Assembly (NCBI GenBank): GCA_964468435.1
Contig: CAYXVE010000043.1
Coordinates: 1 to 46,647 of the forward strand
Origin: JBCCTX01 sp964468435
Lineage (GTDB): Bacteria; Bacteroidota; Bacteroidia; J057
Direction: 5' to 3'
DNA: 46,647 nucleotides
The notes under the pieces were generated by a model, which was not told the DNA's origin, searched no databases, and saw nothing but the letters and a program-made list of their open reading frames with translations. Each line of letters begins with the position of its first letter. The stretch's first letter is position 1. This document shows positions 15,251 to 24,218 of the stretch, piece after piece. Both the position numbers and the translations under genes were made by a program.

Positions 15251-17770
15251 TCATCCTCTTGGGTCTAGAATCATATCAATACGCATTTGCGCATCTTCCA
15301 GATGATATCTTGACATTTCATCATCAAAACGGGGAAGTGCACGTTGTATCTCATCCTGCAATTGCTTTAGATTAGCACGTGCAAGAGCGCGAATATCAGA
15401 TTGTGATACATCTACAGGCGTATAGGCCACATACCCGCGACGCTCTCCATTGACAGGACGCTGCTCCTCCTTCATAAGTGTTTCCATTAGCTCAATATAA
15501 GCTCGCTGTATGTTCCTTCTGTAAGTATCTATTTCATCACCATCATCCAGTTCGGACCAGATGCCTGCTCTGGTATCATTGCATAAATCCAACATCGTAT
15601 AGGATTCATTGCCATACAAAGCTTCAGCTTCTAGTAATCTGGCCAACCGGCTGAAATCAAACAAGGACTTCAGTGCCTTTTCCTGTACTGCACGGATTCT
15701 CTCCACAATTCCTGCGGGTTCTACACGACGTAGAATATCTTCATTGATCATCCATTCTGGTGTCTCAAATAACTCCTCATTCAGAAAAGCTACAGCTTCT
15801 TGCTGCCGCTCCTTTGGGACGTGTTCATAAACCGGACCTTCCTGATCATATGTCTTGTACCATTCATAGACGCCCCCAACATTTGTCTTTACATGCCCCA
15901 TATATCTGTTGTACTGTGCTAATACCTGTCCATATAATTCTTCGAGGTCTGCATAGTCTTTGCCTTTGGCCTCTGTCCAGGTAATGAGGCTAGGGACAAT
16001 TCGCTTTAGATTTTGGATGCCATACCTACTGGCTTTGACAGAATTATCTCCCAGATCCTCCGTCTGGCTACTAGGGTCCAGGGGATCAGACATCTGTTTG
16101 CCAAAGCGATATACCGGATCGTCTGCCCGGGCTTCGATCCAGGCATTCAGGGTGTCTTGCTCTTCTTCGGGTGTATCAGCGCCAGGGATAGGACGGTAAC
16201 CCCATTTTATTGCATAGATGTCATATTTACCTATAGCCGGCATTAGGTTTACTTCTTCATCTTCCGGTTGTGCAATATAGTTGAACCGGGCATAGTCCAT
16301 GATAGATGGCGCTGTACCATTGGTCTGAGTAAAAGTGGGAGAACGCATCGAATCTACAGGATAAGCCGCACTGGAACCCATATTATGCGGAAATCCTAAT
16401 GTATGCCCTACTTCATGAGCCGCTACGAAGCGTATTAACTCGCCCATCAGTTCATCATCAAACTTTACTTTTCGAGCTTCCGGATCTACCGCCGCAGCTT
16501 GTATGAAATACCAGTTGCGCAACAGATTCATGACATTGTGATACCAAAGTATGTCACTTTCCAGAATCTCTCCCGAGCGTGGATCGTGAACATGAGGACC
16601 CTGTGCATTTTGTATGGTAGTCGTGATATACCTTACCACAGAATATCTCACATCTTCTGGACTCCAGTCAGGATCTTCTTCTTTGCTGGGAGGGTCCTTA
16701 GCAAGAATAGCATTCTTAAAGCCCGCAGCTTCAAAGGCTTTTTGCCAGTCTTCAATCCCTTGTTTGATATATTTTCTCCATTTTACGGGGGTAGCAGGAT
16801 CGATATAGTATACGATCGGCTTTACAGGTTCTACAAGTTCACCACGCATAAAGGCTTCCATATCTATGGGTTCCAGGCGCCAACGCGTAATGTATTCTTC
16901 CTTGTATGCTTTTTGTTCATCCGAACTATAATCTACCTGAGAAATGCGAAAGAAGCCCACCCGCTGGTCGTATATTCTCGCCATCATGGGTTCTTCAGGA
17001 AGCAGGACCAATGATTGGTTCATCTCTAGTGATAGGGTCTGTGTAAGTTCATTGGAAGGCAAATCACTAGCATTGTAGGTCAGGATATGCCGGACCTCTA
17101 CATTCTTTGGAAAACTTTTCATACTTGTGATCATTGAGCGGTCCTTGTCCAGAGATTTGACCTCAAAGTTCTTCCGCTGGCTTTTGCTTAATGCACCGAT
17201 CATTGCTACATCCGTGGTAAATAAGTTAGCAACATCGAGCACATAAGCTGATGAATCCTCACTGAAGGTTGCAATGTCAAAAGCCATGATGATAGGCTCA
17301 AAATTATTGTTTCTCACCGATTCATAAATGGGGTTTTCAAAGCTGGCAACATTGTTGTGAGATACTGAACGTAGCAGAATTTTATTTCCCATACGCTGCC
17401 AGCGTATTACCTGCTGAGGACGGCTCTTCATTCCGGCACCACCAAAACTGAGACCTTCGGTTATTCCAGCTATTCGGCTGACTACGAGGATTTCTCTATC
17501 GAGAACCTCCTGGGGAATTTCAAAATAGTACTTGTCTTTGACCTGATGTGTGATAAACAGACCTGAATCTGTAACTGCCTCACTGGTAATGATATCTGTA
17601 TAGGTCTTGGATTTCTCCTTTTGGTCCTTTGTAGTATCTGCCTGACTGGTCTCAGATACATCCGTCTTCGATTTCCTCTTCTGTGCCTGTATGTTTACAC
17701 ACAGCGTAATTAATGCCAAAAGGCATAGACTACGCATAAATAGCGTACGGTAGTTTTGTGTTGATCTCAT
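15251..17770 (-). CDS. Zinc-dependent metalloprotease, DUF5117/DUF5118 (metzincin)
   Basis: An 839-residue secreted protein with a signal peptide (hydrophobic stretch about 11-28, ending near IQAQ) and a charged linker to about 60. The N-terminal DUF5118/DUF5117 region is followed by the metzincin core, HEVGHTLGFPH at 452-462 (ligands His452, His456, His462; catalytic Glu453). The Met-turn SIMDYARFNY comes about 40 residues later. The C-terminal helical part ends at LDPRG. Length is typical for the family. It is divergent from the alpha-2-macroglobulin lipoprotein with 129 bases between starts. A protease facing a protease trap suggests shared control, though this is inference. It should act in the periplasm or be exported. 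Confidence 0.92.
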   Translation of the reverse strand: MRSTQNYRTLFMRSLCLLALITLCVNIQAQKRKSKTDVSETSQADTTKDQKEKSKTYTDIITSEAVTDSGLFITHQVKDKYYFEIPQEVLDREILVVSRIAGITEGLSFGGAGMKSRPQQVIRWQRMGNKILLRSVSHNNVASFENPIYESVRNNNFEPIIMAFDIATFSEDSSAYVLDVANLFTTDVAMIGALSKSQRKNFEVKSLDKDRSMITSMKSFPKNVEVRHILTYNASDLPSNELTQTLSLEMNQSLVLLPEEPMMARIYDQRVGFFRISQVDYSSDEQKAYKEEYITRWRLEPIDMEAFMRGELVEPVKPIVYYIDPATPVKWRKYIKQGIEDWQKAFEAAGFKNAILAKDPPSKEEDPDWSPEDVRYSVVRYITTTIQNAQGPHVHDPRSGEILESDILWYHNVMNLLRNWYFIQAAAVDPEARKVKFDDELMGELIRFVAAHEVGHTLGFPHNMGSSAAYPVDSMRSPTFTQTNGTAPSIMDYARFNYIAQPEDEEVNLMPAIGKYDIYAIKWGYRPIPGADTPEEEQDTLNAWIEARADDPVYRFGKQMSDPLDPSSQTEDLGDNSVKASRYGIQNLKRIVPSLITWTEAKGKDYADLEELYGQVLAQYNRYMGHVKTNVGGVYEWYKTYDQEGPVYEHVPKERQQEAVAFLNEELFETPEWMINEDILRRVEPAGIVERIRAVQEKALKSLFDFSRLARLLEAEALYGNESYTMLDLCNDTRAGIWSELDDGDEIDTYRRNIQRAYIELMETLMKEEQRPVNGERRGYVAYTPVDVSQSDIRALARANLKQLQDEIQRALPRFDDEMSRYHLEDAQMRIDMILDPRG

Positions 17771-17899
17771 TTGAAAATAAAATCTAGGTAATTCCAGTAA
17801 TATGACTCGTTAATATATACAACAACTGGGAAAATAGCTTTATTTTCGTGAGACTTTTCAGTAAATTGATAATTCACACGATACAGATTAATCACTACC

Positions 17900-20800
17900 A
17901 TGTACTCATTACGCAGTCTTTTTCCCTTAACGCTCTTTGTTGCAGCTTTTTCCCTTCTCTTATTTTCCGGATGTAGTAAAAAGTCTATGGATGATAAGTA
18001 TACTACTTTCAATCCGGAATTCGAAGGGGTGGTGGCTGGTCATACGATGGGTGAAATTTCAAGGAATTCCTCTATCCTGGTTCAGTTTACTTCTACAATG
18101 ATACCTGAATCGATGGTAGGAGAAGAACTCAGTCAGCGCTTGTTTCAGCTAGAACCAGAAGTTAATGGTAAAGCAAAATGGAAGAATCCTTTTACCCTCG
18201 AATTTACCCCTGATGAAAATCTCAAGTCAGGGACAGTTTATCAGGTTTCCCTGAACACGGGTCCCATCAAGGACAGCCTGCCTGATATGCCCTCGTCATT
18301 TCGCTTTCAGTTCAGAACCATGCCACAAGGGATCAACGTGGAACTGGCAGGCCTACAGACAATAGATATGAAGGATTTTCGCTGGCAGAAACTGTCTGGT
18401 ACGATTAGTACCCTCGATTATGAACCCAATGAGACTATTGAAAAGATCTTCTTTGCCAACATGGGCAATCAAGACCTGAAAATTAACTGGGAACACGAGC
18501 AAGACAACTACGTGCATACCTTTAGTATTGATAGCATTTCTCGCCAGGAAGAACCAGAAGAGCTCGTTATAGCCTGGGAGGGCGAATCTTATGATATGCC
18601 CGATGGCAAGAAAAGTGTTGAAGTGCCTCAGATGGGCGCTTTTACCCTACAAGATCATTATGTCGTCAACCATCCTCAGCCATATGTACAATTGATATTT
18701 TCAGATCCTGTAGACCCGGAACAGAATCTTCAGGGACTTATCCGGATTGAAGATATGGATACTCGTATCTCGGTCAATAGTAATCAGGTAAAGATATATC
18801 CTGCCCGGCAGGCATCAGGCTTCTTTAAACTCAGCCTTGAACCTGGAATCCGCAATATGGCTGGAACCAGATGGGATCAGAAAAAACAATATGAAATTAT
18901 CTTCGAAGAGCCTCTTCCCAGAGTGCGTCTCGTGGGTAAAGGGGTTATCATCCCACAATCATCAACACTCCCTTTCGTGTTTGAAACGATAGGGTTGAGA
19001 GCGGTGGATGTCCGGGTGATAAAAATTTATGAGCAGAATGTACTCCAGTTCCTTCAGGCAAGTACACTGGATAACCATGATGAAATCAACCGCGTGGGAC
19101 AGGTGATCGTCCAGAAATTCCTGGAATTTAATAAATCAAATCCTGCTTCACTTAATCAATGGACACGGCATTCACTGGATCTGAGATCTGTTATTGAGCC
19201 AGAACCGGGTGCTGTCTACGAAGTCGCCTTGGGTTTCCGTCCAGCCTATGCACTCAATCCCTGTGCCACACAACTGGACAAGGAGGGAAAGGTCGATATG
19301 CTTAAAGTTTCTGATTCCTATAATACCATGTATTGGTATGACAACGATTATTACTATTATGATTGGAACCAACGTGATAACCCCTGTGATCTAGCCTATT
19401 ACAGACAAAGCCGGGTAGTAAAAAGGAATATATTGGCATCAGAGATTGGAATGATTGTCAAGCAAAGTGAAAAAGAAAATGTATTGATCCTGACCCATCT
19501 CAAAACTACGGATCCTCTGGGGGGAGTTGAGGTCGAACTCTACGATTTCCAGCAACAGCTTATCGGTCAGGGGATCAGTAATTCTCAGGGACAGGTAAAA
19601 ATCTCTGCCGATAGTATACAGGCACCTTTCATAGCCGTAGCTAAATTTGGGAATCAACGGGGATATCTCCGGCTGAATGAAAGCAATGCATTGTCACTGA
19701 GCAGGTTTGATATAGGTGGCTCTGACTATCAGGATGGTCTGAAGGGCTTCATATATGGAGAACGCGGGGTTTGGCGACCCGGAGATGAGATTTTCCTGAC
19801 CTTCATCCTGGAAGATACAGAAGATATCCTGCCAGATAATCATCCGGTAAACTTCAAATTGATAGATCCACAAGGACAGACTGTTACTACTATGGTCAGG
19901 AACGAGGGGTTAAATGGATTTTATACTTTCCCCATTCAGACTAGTGCCAACGCTCCCACCGGAAATTATCAGGCTACTATCAAAGTGGGTGGCACTGAAT
20001 TTAGTAAAACCGTGAAGGTGGAAACCATCACCCCCAATCGAATTAAGATTCAATTCGATTATGAGGCAGATGCACTTACTGCCAGAATGAAGCAAAATAC
20101 TGTACAGTTGAAGGCTAGCTGGCTGCATGGTGCTCCTGCCAGAAACCTGGAAGCCAGGGTGAATGTAGCATTGGAGCCACAAAAAACGGGTTTTGATGAG
20201 TATTCAACTTTCAGCTTCGATGATCCCGTAAGATCCTTCAATTACGAAGAATTTGTGCTGTTTGAAGGGAAGCTGGATCAAAATGGGAATGCACGCATTC
20301 CTGCCGCTTTTTCACTGGATGCACGTCCTCCTGGTATGCTAAGCGCAAATTTCCGAACCCAGGTATACGAACCAGGCGGGAGCTTTAGTGTAGATCAGTT
20401 TGTCATGGATTATCACCCTTATGAGGTATATGTGGGTATCAAAACACCTGAAACTGAACGTTGGGGAAATGTATTGGAGTTGAATGAAGCTCATGAAATT
20501 GAGTTTGTAACCATGGGGCAGGATGGAAAGCTTGTTTCAAGAAACAATCTTCAGTTGGATGTGTATAAGCTGGAATGGAAATGGTGGTGGGACCAGTCTT
20601 ACAATGACCTCTCAAATTTCCAGGGACGGATATATTCAGATATCGTCCAGTCTGCCAGGGTAAGTACCCCCAATGGAAAAGGTTCCTGGATGCTGAAAAT
20701 AGATGAACCCAACTGGGGAAGATATCTTGTCAGGATTACAGATCCTTCGGGGCATGCTACTGGGCAGGTAGTATATGTTGATGAGCCCGGATGGAGGGGA

Positions 20801-23452
20801 AGGGCTGGTGCCGGTAATAATGAGGGGGCCAAAATGCTGTCCTTCACTGCGGATAAAGAATCTTATGAGGTGGGGGAAACAGTTACACTAAATATTCCCA
20901 CGGGTTTTACCGGAAGAGCATTGGTTAGTATCGAGCGTGGTGCGGAAATACTGGAAACTACCTGGATAGAGGCCCAAGAGGGTATGACAACATATACCTT
21001 CAAGACCACTGCGGAAATGGCTCCCAATGTATATGCACATATCTCCCTGTTACAACCTCATGCACAGACGGCCAATGATCTCCCGATCAGATTGTATGGA
21101 GTAATTCCCATTTTCATCGAAGATCCTCAGACTTACCTGGAGCCTGAAATAAATATGCCAGATGTATTGCGACCCAACGAGGAGGTTATGATCAGGGTAA
21201 GCGAAGCCAATAGTAAGCCTATGACATATACCATTGCAATGATAGATGAGGGATTGCTAGATATCACCCGCTTCAAAACACCTGCCCCCCATGATGTGTT
21301 TTATCAGCGGGAAGCATTACATGTGAAAACGTGGGATATCTTCGATCAGGTAGTGGGTGCTTATGGCGGTGAAATAGGTAGCCTGTTAAGTATTGGAGGA
21401 GATGGTACCGAAGCGGTAGATCCCGATGCAAGCAAGCAGAGTCGCTTCAGGCCAGTGGTAAAATTCCTGGGACCATTTTCACTCAGAAGAGGACGGAAAG
21501 AGACCCATACTATTCAGATGCCTAACTATGTAGGATCTGTAAGAACCATGGTCATAGCAGGACAGGATGGAGCTTATGGCCATGCTGAGAAAAGTACTCC
21601 CGTCAAACAACCTTTGATGGTACTGGGTACTTTACCCAGAGTGCTGGGCCCTACTGAGACCCTCAAGCTTTCGGCAACTGTCTTTGCTATGGAAAACAAC
21701 ATCAGAGAGGTTACCCTTTCAGTTGAGACCAATGAGATGCTGGAAATAGATGGGCCTTCCCAACAAAATCTGAAATTCAACAGTACTGGAGATCAGGTAG
21801 CTAATTTTAACATTAAGGTAAAACCTTATCTGGGAACAGGTCATGTAACGATCACCGCCAGAAGTGGACGTGAGGTAGCGATTTATGAGACTGATATAGC
21901 CGTGCGTATGCCTAATCCGCCCATCACAGAGGTCGTATCTGCATCATTAGCTCCTGGAGAAACCTGGACTCAGGCTTACAAGCCTGTAGGTGTTCAAGGT
22001 ACCAACCAAGGAATCCTGGAATTATCTGCTATTCCTCCCCTCAACCTTGGCAAACGACTCAATTATCTGATAAGATATCCTTATGGATGCCTGGAACAAA
22101 CAACTTCTAGTGCTTTCCCTCAACTCTATCTCAGTCAACTATTGGAATTGAAAGCGGACAGGAAAAAAGATACAGAGCAAAATATCAGGGCTGCCATTGA
22201 CAGGGTACGAAGATTTCAGTTGAGTAATGGTGGATTTGCATACTGGCCTGGAAATAGAGAAGCGAATACCTGGAGTACCAATTACGTCGGTCATTTTCTG
22301 CTGGAAGCGCAGAATGCAGGATATTATGTACCCCAGGACATGCTCAATAACTGGAAACAATATCAGCGCCTTGAGGCAGAAAACTGGACGGGAAATGCAC
22401 CTACCCCATGGTTTGGGCGGGCTGAGGAACTTTCACAGGCATATCGCCTGTATCTGCTGGCCCTGGCTGGAGCCCCTAATATAGGAGCGATGAATCGTCT
22501 TCGTCAGGAGGACAATCTCTATATTGCTGCCAAATATCATTTGGCAGCAGCCTATCATTTGGCAGGACAAAAGCGGATAGCTGAGCGTATCCGTAAAGGA
22601 CTCGACAAAAATGTACCTGACTACAGACGCAGATCCTATACCTTTGGATCTGCCTTAAGAGATCAAGCTATTATTCTCGATGCACTAAGTACCATGGATG
22701 CCAAAGATGAAGCCTCAGAACTAGTATCAGGTATTTCAGACCGGTTATCCTCTGATGAGTGGTTGAGTACTCAGACTACAGCTTTTTGTCTGGTGGCTAT
22801 GGCAAACTATGTGGGCAGACAAAATCCAGATCAGGCCATGAAATTTTCACTAGCTAATAATGGTACCTCCCCTGCATCAATGACAGAAACAACTGCTGTA
22901 TGGCAACGATCCCTTGATCCTGATGCGGCCACTCAGATACAAATCACCAACACGAGCAACCAAATTCTCTTCACAAGAATTGCCTCTGAAGGCGTTCCAC
23001 TTCAGGGCGACAATACGAGTTCGTCTAATGGAGTATCGATGAGTGTACAATATAAACAACTCAATGGTCAGATACTCAACCTTGAAAGCATTCCCCAGGG
23101 AACAGATTTTTATGCGGAAGTGAAGATCACTAATACAGGGAAAAGAGGAACTTATACAGAAATGGCACTTAACCAAATATTTCCGTCGGGATGGGAAGTA
23201 TATAATTCGAGGCTGTTCAATATGCAAAATGGAGGAGATACTCCTGATTATCAGGATATCAGAGACGATAGAGTATACACATTCTTCGAAATCCCGGAAG
23301 GAAAAACCAAGATATTTATCCTCAGATTAAATGCTGCTTATCAGGGAAGATTTTATCTACCGACTGTGTACACAGAGGCTATGTACGAAAAATCAATTAA
23401 TGCAAAAACAGGAGGTAAATGGATAAATGTGGTTAATCCTCCACAAGGATAG
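17900..23452 (+). CDS. Alpha-2-macroglobulin family lipoprotein (thioester protease trap)
   Basis: A giant periplasmic lipoprotein of 1850 residues. The signal peptide ends in the lipobox LFSG with Cys25 as lipidation site. Successive MG-like beta domains include the YGERGVWRPGDEIFLTF motif (MG2-type, after about residue 610). A bait-like region follows, then the AMIDEGLLDITRFK motif and the thioester domain with CLEQ at Cys1397 (YPYGCLEQTTS). A C-terminal receptor-like domain closes the protein. Bacterial members with CLEQ trap incoming proteases covalently. Many relatives sit beside a penicillin-binding protein 1C gene; none is adjacent here. The start at 17900 directly precedes a basic n-region (MYSLRSL). 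Divergent neighbour: a metzincin protease. Confidence 0.94.
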   Translation: MYSLRSLFPLTLFVAAFSLLLFSGCSKKSMDDKYTTFNPEFEGVVAGHTMGEISRNSSILVQFTSTMIPESMVGEELSQRLFQLEPEVNGKAKWKNPFTLEFTPDENLKSGTVYQVSLNTGPIKDSLPDMPSSFRFQFRTMPQGINVELAGLQTIDMKDFRWQKLSGTISTLDYEPNETIEKIFFANMGNQDLKINWEHEQDNYVHTFSIDSISRQEEPEELVIAWEGESYDMPDGKKSVEVPQMGAFTLQDHYVVNHPQPYVQLIFSDPVDPEQNLQGLIRIEDMDTRISVNSNQVKIYPARQASGFFKLSLEPGIRNMAGTRWDQKKQYEIIFEEPLPRVRLVGKGVIIPQSSTLPFVFETIGLRAVDVRVIKIYEQNVLQFLQASTLDNHDEINRVGQVIVQKFLEFNKSNPASLNQWTRHSLDLRSVIEPEPGAVYEVALGFRPAYALNPCATQLDKEGKVDMLKVSDSYNTMYWYDNDYYYYDWNQRDNPCDLAYYRQSRVVKRNILASEIGMIVKQSEKENVLILTHLKTTDPLGGVEVELYDFQQQLIGQGISNSQGQVKISADSIQAPFIAVAKFGNQRGYLRLNESNALSLSRFDIGGSDYQDGLKGFIYGERGVWRPGDEIFLTFILEDTEDILPDNHPVNFKLIDPQGQTVTTMVRNEGLNGFYTFPIQTSANAPTGNYQATIKVGGTEFSKTVKVETITPNRIKIQFDYEADALTARMKQNTVQLKASWLHGAPARNLEARVNVALEPQKTGFDEYSTFSFDDPVRSFNYEEFVLFEGKLDQNGNARIPAAFSLDARPPGMLSANFRTQVYEPGGSFSVDQFVMDYHPYEVYVGIKTPETERWGNVLELNEAHEIEFVTMGQDGKLVSRNNLQLDVYKLEWKWWWDQSYNDLSNFQGRIYSDIVQSARVSTPNGKGSWMLKIDEPNWGRYLVRITDPSGHATGQVVYVDEPGWRGRAGAGNNEGAKMLSFTADKESYEVGETVTLNIPTGFTGRALVSIERGAEILETTWIEAQEGMTTYTFKTTAEMAPNVYAHISLLQPHAQTANDLPIRLYGVIPIFIEDPQTYLEPEINMPDVLRPNEEVMIRVSEANSKPMTYTIAMIDEGLLDITRFKTPAPHDVFYQREALHVKTWDIFDQVVGAYGGEIGSLLSIGGDGTEAVDPDASKQSRFRPVVKFLGPFSLRRGRKETHTIQMPNYVGSVRTMVIAGQDGAYGHAEKSTPVKQPLMVLGTLPRVLGPTETLKLSATVFAMENNIREVTLSVETNEMLEIDGPSQQNLKFNSTGDQVANFNIKVKPYLGTGHVTITARSGREVAIYETDIAVRMPNPPITEVVSASLAPGETWTQAYKPVGVQGTNQGILELSAIPPLNLGKRLNYLIRYPYGCLEQTTSSAFPQLYLSQLLELKADRKKDTEQNIRAAIDRVRRFQLSNGGFAYWPGNREANTWSTNYVGHFLLEAQNAGYYVPQDMLNNWKQYQRLEAENWTGNAPTPWFGRAEELSQAYRLYLLALAGAPNIGAMNRLRQEDNLYIAAKYHLAAAYHLAGQKRIAERIRKGLDKNVPDYRRRSYTFGSALRDQAIILDALSTMDAKDEASELVSGISDRLSSDEWLSTQTTAFCLVAMANYVGRQNPDQAMKFSLANNGTSPASMTETTAVWQRSLDPDAATQIQITNTSNQILFTRIASEGVPLQGDNTSSSNGVSMSVQYKQLNGQILNLESIPQGTDFYAEVKITNTGKRGTYTEMALNQIFPSGWEVYNSRLFNMQNGGDTPDYQDIRDDRVYTFFEIPEGKTKIFILRLNAAYQGRFYLPTVYTEAMYEKSINAKTGGKWINVVNPPQG

Positions 23453-23486
23453 GCATCATAATTGCTACACTATTACTGATTATATA

Positions 23487-24020
23487 ATGATTTTCTTAAA
23501 AAAAGAGTTTTTTATTTATAATTTAAGATATAAATTATATAAAAATCTGATTGAGGCCATTGTTGTAATGCCTTTTATCTGTACCAGTTGTGGAACGGCA
23601 CAGTTGAGCTATATAAATAATCAAAATATATCCTATGAAATAGTGGACAAAGGGAGCTACTCGGGATATGATGAAGAAGCTCAGATGTGGATCATGAATG
23701 AAGAAAACTGGAAGAGATGCTGGGAAAAATTATATAAAGATACAGTCCCTAAGCCTGAAATTCCGGCTGTCAATTTTGACAGAAAGCACCTGATAGCATG
23801 CTTTATGGGGTCAAGAAGTAAAGGGGGATTCCAGGTTTCTGTAGAGCAGGTTCGACTTGAAGGTCATACCCTGCATGTTGATCTTGTATACAACAATCCC
23901 GGCAAAGACTGTATAACTACCCTGGCAATTACCCAGCCCTATATCATCATAGCGATTCCAGATACTGATGTGAAGGACATCACATTTGAGGTCCGCCAAA
24001 TAGAAAAAGAATGTGGATGA
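23487..24020 (+). CDS. PrcB C-terminal-domain-like lipoprotein
   Basis: About 177 residues from the ATG at 23487; a start at 23427 would overlap the preceding gene by 26 bases. The N-terminus is basic, then hydrophobic, ending in ICTSCG, a plausible though imperfect lipobox with Cys35. The body NFDRKHLIACFMGSRSKGGF, then PGKDCITTLAITQPYIIIAI, matches the PrcB_C domain (strand, TGGY-like turn, Pro-Gly, closing strands). In Treponema PrcB is a partner of the dentilisin protease complex. Here the gene follows the alpha-2-macroglobulin by 34 bases and may be co-transcribed, extending a protease-related theme. Confidence 0.7.
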   Translation: MIFLKKEFFIYNLRYKLYKNLIEAIVVMPFICTSCGTAQLSYINNQNISYEIVDKGSYSGYDEEAQMWIMNEENWKRCWEKLYKDTVPKPEIPAVNFDRKHLIACFMGSRSKGGFQVSVEQVRLEGHTLHVDLVYNNPGKDCITTLAITQPYIIIAIPDTDVKDITFEVRQIEKECG

Positions 24021-24218
24021 TGTAAGGGTTTGATAATCAGTATTTTTAGGATTGGGATAAATAATGACACATTCTGGTGGATATGTTAAATACTAAAAGC
24101 TATTTGAACGTTTGTATAGTGATACAATAGAATTGCCTATTGTAAAATTCAGTTTTCCTAAACTTGTCTTCTGGGTTTTGTTGCTTGTAAATGATAATGC
24201 ATATAAAAAAATCAGATA

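Noticed and set aside
17767..18012. Minus-strand open frame across the protease/macroglobulin promoter region.
   Set aside because: It overlaps the lipoprotein signal sequence of the macroglobulin on the other strand, has no recognisable features, and would fill the divergent promoter.
22877..23227. Antisense open frame of 116 codons inside the macroglobulin gene.
   Set aside because: It is a shadow of a well-supported coding frame; its translation shows no domain.
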